A stretch of 64,000 bases of DNA from Rhizobium sp. P38BS-XIX (GTDB lineage Bacteria; Pseudomonadota; Alphaproteobacteria; Rhizobiales; Rhizobiaceae). The translations under genes were made by a program, and so were the position numbers. The notes beneath the pieces are model-generated. The model was not told the DNA's origin and made no database searches. It was given only the letters and a program-made list of their open reading frames with translations. Shown piece by piece: positions 40,902 to 49,611 of this stretch (the stretch's first letter is position 1; each line of letters begins with the position of its first letter). The stretch covers positions 1-64,000 of the forward strand of contig NZ_JABAIJ010000013.1 in NCBI RefSeq assembly GCF_012641435.1, in the 5' to 3' direction.

Positions 40902-41999
40902 GTGAACGACAGTCATAATGAGAGTGACGAATCCCATGCACAGCGGCTGCTGAGCCGCAGGCAGGCTTTCGGGCTTGCGGCGAAAACCGGTATCGGCGCC
41001 GCAGCGTTGGCAAGCGGCGCGGCCGCCTTGGTATCAAATCCGAACTTGGCGATGGCTCAGGCCGCTGCTACCGCAAGCGCCGGTTTGCCGAAAAAGCCGT
41101 TCAAGTTTCACTTTGTCTGCCATGTGACGCTCGATCAGTTCTTCACGCCCTGCATCTACGGTATCCAGGACGCATGCGCCGCATTCGGCGCGACCTACCA
41201 GTGGACGGGATCCCAGAAGAACGTCGTCTCGGAAATGGTCAGCGCCATGCAGACGGCCATCGCCCAGAAGGCAGATGGTATTGCGGTCTGCCTCGTCGAC
41301 CCGAAGGCCTTCGATGCTGCAACGGATATGGCCACGGCCGCCGGTATTCCCGTGGTTGCCTTCAATGCCGACGTGCCGACAGGCAGCCCCAACAAGCGTC
41401 TTTCCTATGTCGGCCAGCCACTCTTCCAGTCCGGTTACAACAGTGCGGTGAAGTGGTTGAAGCTGCTCCCGCCGAAGGCGCACGTCTTGCTGACGATCGG
41501 CGTCCCCGGTTCGCTCAATACCCAGCCGCGCCTCGATGGTTACATTCAGGCAATCAAGGATGTCGGTAACGGTGTGACCTACGATGTCGTCAATGCCGGC
41601 CCGGATCCGCAGACGGAAATCTCGCGCGTCGAATCCTACTATCTGAGCCATCAGAATGTTGCCGGCATGTTCGGCACCGGCGGTTCCGACACCTATGCCT
41701 GCGGTTTCGTGTCGAACAAATACGGTCTCGCCAAGAAGGGCGGCATCGTTGCCGGCTTCGATCTCTTCCCGCAGACGCTAACCTTCATCAAGAGCGGCGA
41801 CGTCGCGTTCACGACGGACCAGCAGGCCTACCTTCAGGGATTCCTGCCGGTGCAACAGATGTTCCTGTACAAGGTATCCGGCGGCCTCGTCGGTCCGGCA
41901 AACAGCGACACCAGCCAGGCCTATGTGACCAAAGACAATGTCGATCAGTATCTCAGCCAGACGCGCTTCGAAGGCCGCTCCAGCGACGAGCCGAAGTAA
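40902..41999 (+). CDS. ABC sugar transporter, periplasmic binding protein (Tat signal)
   Basis: This 365-residue binding protein has a twin-arginine-type signal (LSRRQAFGLAAKTGIG, then a hydrophobic run ending AMAQA). Its mature part is of the ribose/galactose-binding type (DGIAVCLVDPKAFDAATDMA; VPTGSPNKRLSYVGQPLF). The start is GTG 40902 or 40899, behind AAAGGGAGGA; the frame opening at 40824 lies inside the promoter. A strong terminator directly after it should make it more abundant than the downstream permease and ATPase. Ligand likely a monosaccharide. The operator TTGTCGTACAA lies upstream. Confidence 0.85.
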   Translation: MNDSHNESDESHAQRLLSRRQAFGLAAKTGIGAAALASGAAALVSNPNLAMAQAAATASAGLPKKPFKFHFVCHVTLDQFFTPCIYGIQDACAAFGATYQWTGSQKNVVSEMVSAMQTAIAQKADGIAVCLVDPKAFDAATDMATAAGIPVVAFNADVPTGSPNKRLSYVGQPLFQSGYNSAVKWLKLLPPKAHVLLTIGVPGSLNTQPRLDGYIQAIKDVGNGVTYDVVNAGPDPQTEISRVESYYLSHQNVAGMFGTGGSDTYACGFVSNKYGLAKKGGIVAGFDLFPQTLTFIKSGDVAFTTDQQAYLQGFLPVQQMFLYKVSGGLVGPANSDTSQAYVTKDNVDQYLSQTRFEGRSSDEPK

Positions 42000-42017
42000 G
42001 TCAGGTTCTGAAACAGT

Positions 42018-42049
42018 GTGCACGGCCTTCGCGGGCCGTGTACTTTTTT
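42018..42049 (+). terminator. Partial terminator between binding protein and permease
   Basis: Arms GTGCACGGCC and GGCCGTGTAC (one mismatch) with a 6-base loop, followed by TTTTTT. It probably lowers expression of the downstream membrane and ATPase genes. Confidence 0.8.
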
Positions 42050-42092
42050 GCCGGCCGGCAAAACGGCCAACAATAGCGAGGTCGATTATCTG

Positions 42093-43172
42093 ATGAATGT
42101 AGAGCCCGGAGGCCGCGACAAGGCCGCTCATGCTATCGCCGTTCCACCGGTCCGCCCGACGATGGGCAGCAGGGCAGCCGTTGTCTTTTCCCGCTATAAA
42201 GAGGCAAGCGTCGCTGTCGTTGCAATTCTGCTCGTCATCTATTTTCAGATCGGCAGCAATGGCGGCTTTCTCACGACCCAGTTGATGAGCGTCGTGCTGC
42301 GCGACACCGGTCGGTTGGGCATGATTTCGGTGGCCGAAGTCATGCTGATGATCACGGGCGAGATCGACCTTTCACTGAGCAGCACCTTCTCGCTTGCGCC
42401 TTATCTCATGGTGTTGATGTCGGTCACATGGGGCCTGCCGCTTTTTGCCGGCGCCATCATCGGCGTTCTCCTCGGTGTCGCCATCGGTTTCGTCAATGGC
42501 TTCATCACCGTCAGGATGCGCATACCATCGCTGATCACCACAGTCGGTACGCTTTTCCTTCTGCAGGGGATTACCGTTTCGATCTATGACAGCCAGCCGA
42601 TCGTTGCGCCGATCGAGGAACCATTCAACGCCATTTTTGGTGAAAGCCTGTATGCGCCGACCGACTCTCTGTTTTCGCTGCATGGTCTGACAGCATTCTC
42701 GCCGTTTCTCTGGGCTCTGTTTGTCGTGATTGCGCTGGCGGTCGTGCTGACGAAAACCCGGTTTGGCCTTCATACGGTCGCCACGGGCAGCAACATCACC
42801 GGCTCCCGCGAAATCGGGATCAGGACCGACTGGATCAAGATCTATAATTTCATGATCGCCGGCGGCATCGCAGCTCTGGCAGGTATCATCAACACGGCCG
42901 AGTTCGCCTCCGCGGATCCGACAGCCGGCAGTCCGTTCCTGACGCTTCAGGCGATCGCGGCGGCCGTCATCGGCGGCACGTCGCTGCTTGGCGGCTCCGG
43001 AACGGCCGTTGGTTCGCTGATCGGAGCGTTCGTGGTCGCCTCGCTCAACAACGGCCTCGTCATGGTCGGAGCACAGGCCACCACCTCGGATATCTATCTT
43101 GGAGGCGCGATCATCGGCGCGATGATCCTTAACGTCCAGGTCGACAGGCTGCGCACAAGGAGACGCAAATGA
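42093..43172 (+). CDS. ABC sugar transporter permease (RbsC type)
   Basis: This 359-residue inner-membrane protein starts at ATG 42093; an earlier frame opening lies inside the terminator. About nine helices are seen, with the family's EVMLMITGEIDLSLSSTFSL and AAVIGGTSLLGGSGTAVGSL near the end. This matches the RbsC/CUT2 permeases. It overlaps the ATPase gene by 4 bases (ATGA). A single permease gene in this unit implies a homodimer. It should serve the binding protein at 40902. Confidence 0.87.
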   Translation: MNVEPGGRDKAAHAIAVPPVRPTMGSRAAVVFSRYKEASVAVVAILLVIYFQIGSNGGFLTTQLMSVVLRDTGRLGMISVAEVMLMITGEIDLSLSSTFSLAPYLMVLMSVTWGLPLFAGAIIGVLLGVAIGFVNGFITVRMRIPSLITTVGTLFLLQGITVSIYDSQPIVAPIEEPFNAIFGESLYAPTDSLFSLHGLTAFSPFLWALFVVIALAVVLTKTRFGLHTVATGSNITGSREIGIRTDWIKIYNFMIAGGIAALAGIINTAEFASADPTAGSPFLTLQAIAAAVIGGTSLLGGSGTAVGSLIGAFVVASLNNGLVMVGAQATTSDIYLGGAIIGAMILNVQVDRLRTRRRK

Positions 43173-43972
43173 CAGGCGAACCCATTCCTCCGCTTCCGCA
43201 GAATGCGCCCGTCATTCTTGAGATGGAGCATATCAGCAAGAGCTTCGGCGCCGTTACCGCGCTTGTGGACGTCAGCCTGAAACTCCGCAAGGGCGAAGTT
43301 CTGGCACTCGTCGGCGACAATGGCGCCGGGAAATCGACGCTCATCAAGACGATGTCAGGCTTCCATACGCCGGATCGCGGCAAGATGCAGTTCAACGGTG
43401 AGGACGTGCGGTTCAATTCGCCGAGAGACGCACGCGCGCTCGGCATCGAAACCGTCTATCAGGATCTGGCGCTGGTGGGCGATCTCAGCGTCTACCACAA
43501 CATGTTTCTGGGGCGTGAGCAGCGCAAGCGTTTCCTCGGGCTGAACCTGCTCGATAACCAGCGCATGCGCCAGCTGTCCCGCACCTATCTCGACACGCTG
43601 GGCATCTCCATCCCCAGCGTGAACAGTACGGTGGACATGCTGTCCGGCGGTCAGCGTCAATGCATCGCGGTGGCCCGCTCCATCTATTCGTCGCCGACCG
43701 TGCTCATCCTTGACGAACCGCTGGCAGCCCTTGGCGTGCGCGAAAGCGCCCACGTGCTCGGGCTCATTCAGAACCTGCGCCGACAGCGCGAAGTTTCGGT
43801 CGTTCTGATCGTTCATAACTACAATCAGATCTTCGAAGTCTGCGACCGCATCAACTTCCTGCATGCCGGCGAGATCGTGCTCGATGCCGCGACATCGGAA
43901 ACCAGTGAGGAAGAGTTGATCCGCATCGTCAAATCCGGCCTCGGCAAGCGGGCGGTCGCTACCGCAGGGTAG
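43169..43972 (+). CDS. ABC sugar transporter ATPase, single domain
   Basis: This 267-residue ATPase has one nucleotide-binding domain: Walker A GDNGAGKST near residue 49, signature MLSGGQRQCIAVARS near 154, Walker B VLILDEPLAALG near 177 and switch His in VLIVHNYNQ. Unlike RbsA-type proteins it has a single domain, a pattern common in rhizobial CUT2 importers. It closes the unit formed with the binding protein and permease, and a hairpin follows. Confidence 0.9.
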   Translation: MTGEPIPPLPQNAPVILEMEHISKSFGAVTALVDVSLKLRKGEVLALVGDNGAGKSTLIKTMSGFHTPDRGKMQFNGEDVRFNSPRDARALGIETVYQDLALVGDLSVYHNMFLGREQRKRFLGLNLLDNQRMRQLSRTYLDTLGISIPSVNSTVDMLSGGQRQCIAVARSIYSSPTVLILDEPLAALGVRESAHVLGLIQNLRRQREVSVVLIVHNYNQIFEVCDRINFLHAGEIVLDAATSETSEEELIRIVKSGLGKRAVATAG

Positions 43973-43989
43973 CCTTTAGGATAAGACTG

Positions 43990-44017
43990 CCACGGCAGGA
44001 ATTAAAACCTGCCGTGG
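43990..44017. terminator. Bidirectional terminator
   Basis: Perfect 10-base arms CCACGGCAGG and CCTGCCGTGG with an 8-base A/T loop between the convergent ATPase and GMC oxidoreductase genes. Confidence 0.7.
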
Positions 44018-44027
44018 TTGAGATCGT

Positions 44028-45638
44028 TCAGGCGTATTGACGTTGCGATCGTGTCTGCTTCACGCCCTTCAGAATGTCTGCAGCCTTTTCAGCAATCATG
44101 ACCGTTGCGGCATTGGTATTGGAAGAGATCAGGCGCGGCATGACGGAGCTGTCGCAAACTCTCAAGCGATCGATTCCACGCACCTTAAGCTCAGGGTCGA
44201 CGACTGCATCCTCAGCACCACCCATGCGGCATGTCCCGACGGGATGATAGGCGGAGCGCGCATATTGGCGGGCGAACTCGCGGTATTCGTCCTGGCTGCG
44301 GATATTCCCGTCCGGCAGATGCAGCTTTCTGACGAATGGCCGGAAGGCTGCCTGCGAAAGGATTTCCTGGCTGATCCTGATGCCATCGACGGCGCGCTCG
44401 AGATCATAGGGCTCGGCAAAGGCATTCGGATCGATAGCCGGCGCCATGCGCGGATCCTTGGAACGAAGCGTGACGGAGCCGCGCGAGCGTGGACGAACGT
44501 GATAGGAGTTCAGCGTGCAGCCATTGCCGCCAGGCACGCCGCCGATGCCTTCCTCAACGCCGGCACCCGGAAGAAAATGAAACTGGATATCGGGTGTTTT
44601 CTCGTCGCGGTCGCCCCACCAGAAGCCGCCGGCCTCAACGATATTGGACGCGACCGGCCCCTTGCCGAACAGGGCATATTCGATGCCTGCGGCGACTTGC
44701 CAATGGCGTTTCTTGTAGCGGTCGATGCCATGCGGACCGTTTAGCTCTGCCAGCACATCGACATCCATATGATCCTGCAGATTCTTGCCGACCTGCGGCA
44801 GATCGCGAACGACGTCGATGTCGAGAGCCCGTAGCTCATCCGCCGGCCCAAGTCCGGACAGCATCAGCATTTTCGGCGAACCGATGGCGCCGGCCGTCAG
44901 GATGACTTCGCGCTCTGCTCTGAGAAGAACGGAACGCCCGTTCTCTATGATCTCGATGCCGACGGCGCAGCCATTTTCAATGACGATACGGTTGACGGCG
45001 GTGTCGGTTCTGACCGTCAAGTTCTTGCGTCCGAGGGCAGGCCGCAGATAACCGACGGCTGTGCTGCTGCGTCGACCGTTGCGCGTCGTCGTTTGATAGA
45101 AGCCTGCGCCAGCCTGCGATCCGGCATTGAAGTCCGGATTGAAAGGGAGACCAGCCTCTTGAGCTGCCCGCACGAAGACGCGGGTCAGCGAATGTGGCGT
45201 CTGAGAGCTCACCCCAAGCGGGCCCTCGGTGCCGTGGTGGTCACCGCCGAACGTATCATTGCCCTCAGACTTGCGGAAATAGGGGCGCACATCGTCATAT
45301 CCCCAACCTTGGCACCCTTCGAGATCGCGCCAGCCATCGTAATCCTGCGGGCATCCCCGCGTGAAGACCTGCGCATTTATGGAGCTGCCGCCGCCAAGAA
45401 CACGAGCCTGTGGATAGACCATCGTACGGCCGGCGATTTCGCGGCCGGCAATGGTTTCATATCCCCATATGAGCGGACCCGCGGTCATTTTGAAAAAACC
45501 GACCGGCAGGTGGATATACATGTTCTTGTCTTGAGGGCCGGCCTCCAGCAAAGTTACGGAAACATCGGGATCTTCGCTCAGGCGCGCAGCAAGCACGCAT
45601 CCCGCCGAACCGCCACCGACGATGATGTAATCGGGCAT
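44028..45638 (-). CDS. GMC-family FAD oxidoreductase (choline dehydrogenase-like)
   Basis: This 536-residue flavoenzyme starts at ATG 45638 (GGAGGAAAG just upstream; the frame opens 8 codons earlier). It has the FAD motif YIIVGGGSAGCVLAARL at the N-terminus, GMC signature 1 in ARVLGGGSSINAQVFTRG near residue 77, and the catalytic His in SAYHPVGTCRMG near 467. GMC enzymes oxidise alcohols, sugars or choline. It is divergent from the second ABC transporter and shares its promoter region with the TTGTCGTACAA site, so oxidation of an imported sugar alcohol or sugar is more likely than choline. Confidence 0.85.
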   Translation of the reverse strand: MPDYIIVGGGSAGCVLAARLSEDPDVSVTLLEAGPQDKNMYIHLPVGFFKMTAGPLIWGYETIAGREIAGRTMVYPQARVLGGGSSINAQVFTRGCPQDYDGWRDLEGCQGWGYDDVRPYFRKSEGNDTFGGDHHGTEGPLGVSSQTPHSLTRVFVRAAQEAGLPFNPDFNAGSQAGAGFYQTTTRNGRRSSTAVGYLRPALGRKNLTVRTDTAVNRIVIENGCAVGIEIIENGRSVLLRAEREVILTAGAIGSPKMLMLSGLGPADELRALDIDVVRDLPQVGKNLQDHMDVDVLAELNGPHGIDRYKKRHWQVAAGIEYALFGKGPVASNIVEAGGFWWGDRDEKTPDIQFHFLPGAGVEEGIGGVPGGNGCTLNSYHVRPRSRGSVTLRSKDPRMAPAIDPNAFAEPYDLERAVDGIRISQEILSQAAFRPFVRKLHLPDGNIRSQDEYREFARQYARSAYHPVGTCRMGGAEDAVVDPELKVRGIDRLRVCDSSVMPRLISSNTNAATVMIAEKAADILKGVKQTRSQRQYA

Positions 45639-45752
45639 TCTTTCCTCCGCAAATACCGGCATTTCCTCATTGTCCGGCCATCAATCCGTGCGCACAATCT
45701 CAAGTCTCTTGCCCCTCGTCAAGAGAAAGGGTACGGTTATAGTCTTGAAGGG

Positions 45753-45763
45753 TTGTCGTACAA
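45753..45763. promoter_or_regulatory. Candidate FadR-type operator TTGTCGTACAA, copy 2
   Basis: Identical to the site at 40824-40834. It lies between the divergent GMC oxidoreductase and second binding-protein genes, 86 bases before the latter. Confidence 0.6.
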
Positions 45764-45848
45764 ATGCTACGACGATGATGCTTCGGATCCAGATGTCGCG
45801 GGAACAAGGACGGCATCTGATCTTCGTCATTCAAAGGGAGGTTTACGA

Positions 45849-46928
45849 ATGACTGACAGGACAAGTTCGCGTTTCGCCAGCATGAACCGCCGATCGTTTC
45901 TCGCTACCGTCGCGGCGGGTGCAACGGTCGCTGCACTGCCCAGACAACTCTTCGCCGCAGACAAGCCGACGCTCGTCACATCCATTCGCTCGCTGTCCAA
46001 TCCCTATCACGCGGTCTGGAAGACAGGCGCCGAGGCCTTCGCGTCCGCAATCGGCCTCGACCACGTCACGCTCGTCTCGGAAGGCAACAGCGAGAAGGGC
46101 ATTGCCGACATTAAAGCCATGCTCGCCAAGACCGGCGGCAACATGGTCTTGAACTCGGACCCGAACGATACGCCGGATGCGCGGCCGATCGTGGAAGCCT
46201 GCGCGAAGGCCGGCGCCTACGTCGTCACACAGTGGAACAAGCCGAACGACCTTCACCCGAAGGATTTCAACCCGTTCTACGTCTCGCACATCGAGTTCGA
46301 CGGGATCACCAGCGGCAAGCAGATTGCCGAAATCCTGTTCAAGACGATCGGCGGCTCCGGCGGCATTATCGCACTTGGCGGGCAGATCTCGAACACTGCC
46401 GCGATCGAACGCAAACAGGGCCTGGAACAGGCGCTGGCTGCAAACCCCAACATCAAGCTCTTGGACTTCCAGGTCGCCAACTGGAAATCCTCGGAAGCCT
46501 ATGACCTGACGGGCAATCTTCTGACGCGCTTCGGCGACGACGTGAAGGGTGTCTGGGCAGCCAATGACGATATGGGTACGGGCGCGCTCGAAGCGCTGCG
46601 CGCCGAAAACCTCGCCGGCAAGGTTCCAGTCGTCGGCGTCGATGGCATCAAGGCGGCCGTCGACGCGGTGCGGAAGGGCGAATTTGCCTGCACCGTCACC
46701 TCGGATCCCTTTTGGCAGGGCGGCATGGGCCTCGCGATCGGTCTCGCAGCGTTGCAAAAGAAGTTTGACCCGGCCAAGGAGCCGCCGGAACACCGGGAGT
46801 TCTACGGCAAGGCGGTGCTCATCGCCAAGGAAAACGTCGAAGACTACTACAAGAACAACATCGACTCGCATCCAAAGCTCGACTGGAACGACCTCTGGGG
46901 CCGCGTAACCGGCGCCATTCGAACCTGA
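45849..46928 (+). CDS. Second ABC sugar transporter, periplasmic binding protein
   Basis: This 359-residue binding protein starts at ATG 45849 behind AAAGGGAGG; a longer open frame upstream (from 45093) is a shadow of the GMC gene. The N-terminus has a twin-arginine-type signal (MNRRSFLATVAAGATVAALP) cut near AAD. The mature part is of the CUT2 type, with WAANDDMGTGALEALRAENL near residue 237 and VPVVGVDGIKAAVDAVRKGE. An AEG-like hairpin follows the stop. It serves the permease/ATPase/permease genes downstream. Ligand probably a sugar. Confidence 0.85.
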   Translation: MTDRTSSRFASMNRRSFLATVAAGATVAALPRQLFAADKPTLVTSIRSLSNPYHAVWKTGAEAFASAIGLDHVTLVSEGNSEKGIADIKAMLAKTGGNMVLNSDPNDTPDARPIVEACAKAGAYVVTQWNKPNDLHPKDFNPFYVSHIEFDGITSGKQIAEILFKTIGGSGGIIALGGQISNTAAIERKQGLEQALAANPNIKLLDFQVANWKSSEAYDLTGNLLTRFGDDVKGVWAANDDMGTGALEALRAENLAGKVPVVGVDGIKAAVDAVRKGEFACTVTSDPFWQGGMGLAIGLAALQKKFDPAKEPPEHREFYGKAVLIAKENVEDYYKNNIDSHPKLDWNDLWGRVTGAIRT

Positions 46929-46979
46929 TACGGCCACGCTTTTCCGCAGCCTGCGGCTCCTCCCGCGGTTGCCTTGTGG

Positions 46980-47005
46980 CTGGCAGGCGTCACGGCGCCT
47001 GCCAG
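46980..47005 (+). terminator. Hairpin between second binding protein and permease
   Basis: Perfect 10-base arms CTGGCAGGCG and CGCCTGCCAG with a 6-base loop and no T-run. It is more likely an mRNA-stabilising or attenuating hairpin than a full terminator. Confidence 0.5.
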
Positions 47006-47052
47006 CTATCTCAGGCCAGTTCTATCGGGAATGACGCAGCGAGGTATATCCG

Positions 47053-48093
47053 TTGACCATCAACGTCGAGAACATCAAAACTATTAAGAACAGCGAGCGG
47101 GCAGGTGCCATGTCGACGTCTGGAAGCCGCCTGATGGGCAAGCTTAATCTGAAGCGCTGGCGTTCCTATGCCCCGGCGTTGGTGCTGATTGCTCTTTGCA
47201 TTCTCATCACCATAGCAAATCCGAATTTCATCGAATTGCGCAACCTCGTGCGCATCGCTAACTCCGCGGCAGTGCCCTTGACACTTGCCATGGGGCTTAC
47301 CTTCATCATCTTGCTTGGCAGCATCGACCTGTCGGTCGAGGGTTCGCTCTCGGTTGCGGCGATGGTCACCGTGCTCCTTGCTACCAATGACGCCAATGCC
47401 AATTCCTATGGCTGGTTCGCCGTTATCGCGGCAATCGCGGCCAGCACGGCAATGGGTTTCACGACCGGCATCATTCAGACGTTTCTGAGAATTCCATCTT
47501 TCATGGCAACGCTTGGAGTCTGGTTCATAGGGCTCGGCATCTCCGTCTATATGCTTGGCGGCTCGGCTGTGCGCCTGATGGATCCATCCATCCGCGATCT
47601 AGCCCTCGCACGCGTTCTCGGCCTGCCGCTCGCAGCCTGGGTGGCATTCGCAGCGTTTCTGATTGCTTGCGTCGTTCAATATTACACCCGCCTTGGCCGG
47701 CATATCATGGCGATTGGCGGCGGTGAGGATGTGGCTGAACTCTCCGGCATCAGTCTTCGCCGTGTGCGCATCATGGCCTTCGGGCTGGCGGGGTTCTTCT
47801 TCGGCATAGCGGGCGTTCTTGCCGCTGCGCAGCTTGGTCGCTCCGACGCCGTCATCGCCGACGGACGCTTGTTTGCAGCCGTCACCGCAGTGGTCGTCGG
47901 CGGCACAGCGCTGACCGGCGGCGAGGGTGGTGTCATCAATACCTTGGTCGGCGTCCTGATCGTCACCGTGCTCAGCAACGGGATGATCCTGCTCGGCGTG
48001 TCTCCCTATGTTCAGCAGACCGTGCAGGGTCTGATGATCATTGCCGCCGTGGCCCTTTCCCTTGATCGCCTGCGCCTCCAGATCGTGAAGTGA
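47053..48093 (+). CDS. Second ABC sugar transporter, permease 1
   Basis: This 346-residue CUT2 permease has about nine helices and the motif TFIILLGSIDLSVEGSLSV near residue 87, with AVTAVVVGGTALTGGEGGVI late. Start is TTG 47053 (GAGGT 8 bases before) or ATG 47110 (AGGTG before); both give a complete membrane part. It overlaps the ATPase start by 4 bases (GTGA). With the second permease at 49612 it probably forms a heterodimer. Confidence 0.85.
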   Translation: MTINVENIKTIKNSERAGAMSTSGSRLMGKLNLKRWRSYAPALVLIALCILITIANPNFIELRNLVRIANSAAVPLTLAMGLTFIILLGSIDLSVEGSLSVAAMVTVLLATNDANANSYGWFAVIAAIAASTAMGFTTGIIQTFLRIPSFMATLGVWFIGLGISVYMLGGSAVRLMDPSIRDLALARVLGLPLAAWVAFAAFLIACVVQYYTRLGRHIMAIGGGEDVAELSGISLRRVRIMAFGLAGFFFGIAGVLAAAQLGRSDAVIADGRLFAAVTAVVVGGTALTGGEGGVINTLVGVLIVTVLSNGMILLGVSPYVQQTVQGLMIIAAVALSLDRLRLQIVK

Positions 48094-49601
48094 CCGCCAT
48101 GTTGTCAGCCAAGGAAATCAGCAAGTCCTTTGCGGGTGTTCCCGCTCTAAAGAATGTTTCGCTCGAAGTCAGGCCCAATGAGGTCGTCGGGCTGATCGGG
48201 GAGAATGGCGCCGGCAAGTCGACGCTGATGCGCATTCTTGCCGGAACCCATCAACCCGATGGCGGCACTCTCATGCTCGACGGCCAGCCGCTTCGGTTGC
48301 GGAACGCTCGCGACGGTGCCGTGCATGGCATTGGCATGGTCTTCCAGGAGCAGTCGCTGCTTCTGAATATTTCCGTGGCCGAGAACATCTATCTCGGTCA
48401 GGAAGATCGTTTCGTCCGGTTCGGCATTATGGACTGGAAGGGAATGCGGGCCGCTGCACGGCGCCAGCTCGAAAAGATCGGCGTCGACATCGACGTGACG
48501 GCCCGCACGTCGGAGCTGACATTCGCCGCCCGCCAGATGGTCGAACTTGCCAAGGCTTTGACGCTGGAGGAAACCGTATCGCGACCGCTCGTGATCTTGC
48601 TTGACGAGCCGACCTCCGTGCTGAGCGGCAGCGACATCGACGTGCTGTTCAAGCGTGTCCGCTCGCTCAAATCCCGGGCAAGCTTCGTCTTCGTCTCGCA
48701 TCGCCTGGATGAGGTCCTACGCATTTCGGACCGCGTCTACACGATGAAGGATGGGCAGGTCGTCGCCGAGCATACAGCAGCCGATGTCACTGGACCGGAA
48801 TTGCATGAAATCATGGTCGGCCGCGGCTTGCAGGCGACATACTACAAGGAAGACAAGCAGGTCCCGCCGCGCAGCGAGATCGTGGTCGATGCCAGCCGCC
48901 TGGCCATCGACGGCGCGTTCCACGACGTCGATCTGCAGATCCGTGCGGGCGAGATCGTTGGCATCGCGGGCGTTGTCGGATCAGGCCGCGAAGAGGTAAC
49001 GCGCACCATCGGTGGATTTCTGACGCATACCAGCGGCACCTTGAAGATCAATGGCGACCCGGTGCACTTCAAGTCACCGGGGCAGGCGGTCCGCAAGAGC
49101 GTCGGCTATATCCCGCGCGAAAGACGCGTCGAGGGTCTGGTGATGTTCCTTTCCATCGCCGAAAATATCACGCTTGCCGACCTGTCCTCCGTCATGCGCA
49201 AGGGCGCAATCGACTATGGCCGCGAGCGCCGGCTTGCCAGCGATTGGATCAAGCGCCTGCGGATCAAGGCGCCAGGCCCCGATATCGCTTGCCGCAAGCT
49301 TTCTGGCGGCAACCAGCAGAAGGTCGTTCTTGCGCGCTGGATGACAGCCGGCTCACGCATCCTGATCCTTGACCACCCGACGCGCGGCCTCGATGTCGGC
49401 GCCAAGGAAGAGGTCTACGAACTGGTGCGTGAGTTGTCGTCGCAAGGCATCGCGATCCTGCTGATCTCCGACACGCTGGAAGAGACGATCGGTCTTTCGC
49501 ATCGCGTGCTTGTGATGCGCGACGGCGCGGTAACGGCACATTTCGATGCAGCGCCCGGTAACAAACCTGATCAGGTCGATCTGGTCAGGGCGATGGTTTG
49601 A
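48090..49601 (+). CDS. Second ABC sugar transporter, two-domain ATPase (RbsA/MglA type)
   Basis: This 503-residue protein has two nucleotide-binding domains. Domain 1 has Walker A GENGAGKST (near residue 37), a degenerate signature ELTFAARQMVELAKAL and Walker B ILLDEPTSVL. Domain 2 has a degenerate Walker A (GVVGSGREEV), signature LSGGNQQKVVLARWM near 407 and Walker B LILDHPTRGLD near 430, where the catalytic Glu is His. GTG 48090 overlaps the permease stop; ATG 48099 is an alternative start. Degenerate second domains are usual in this family, but the Glu-to-His change is a further loss. Confidence 0.9.
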   Translation: MTAMLSAKEISKSFAGVPALKNVSLEVRPNEVVGLIGENGAGKSTLMRILAGTHQPDGGTLMLDGQPLRLRNARDGAVHGIGMVFQEQSLLLNISVAENIYLGQEDRFVRFGIMDWKGMRAAARRQLEKIGVDIDVTARTSELTFAARQMVELAKALTLEETVSRPLVILLDEPTSVLSGSDIDVLFKRVRSLKSRASFVFVSHRLDEVLRISDRVYTMKDGQVVAEHTAADVTGPELHEIMVGRGLQATYYKEDKQVPPRSEIVVDASRLAIDGAFHDVDLQIRAGEIVGIAGVVGSGREEVTRTIGGFLTHTSGTLKINGDPVHFKSPGQAVRKSVGYIPRERRVEGLVMFLSIAENITLADLSSVMRKGAIDYGRERRLASDWIKRLRIKAPGPDIACRKLSGGNQQKVVLARWMTAGSRILILDHPTRGLDVGAKEEVYELVRELSSQGIAILLISDTLEETIGLSHRVLVMRDGAVTAHFDAAPGNKPDQVDLVRAMV

Positions 49602-49611
49602 GGAGAGCATC

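Noticed and set aside
43169..43972. Truncated two-domain ATPase
   Set aside because: The single domain is complete with all motifs and a proper stop; single-domain versions are common in this transporter class.
45093..45848. N-terminal extension of the second binding protein
   Set aside because: It runs antisense through the GMC gene; the ribosome site and Tat signal start at 45849.
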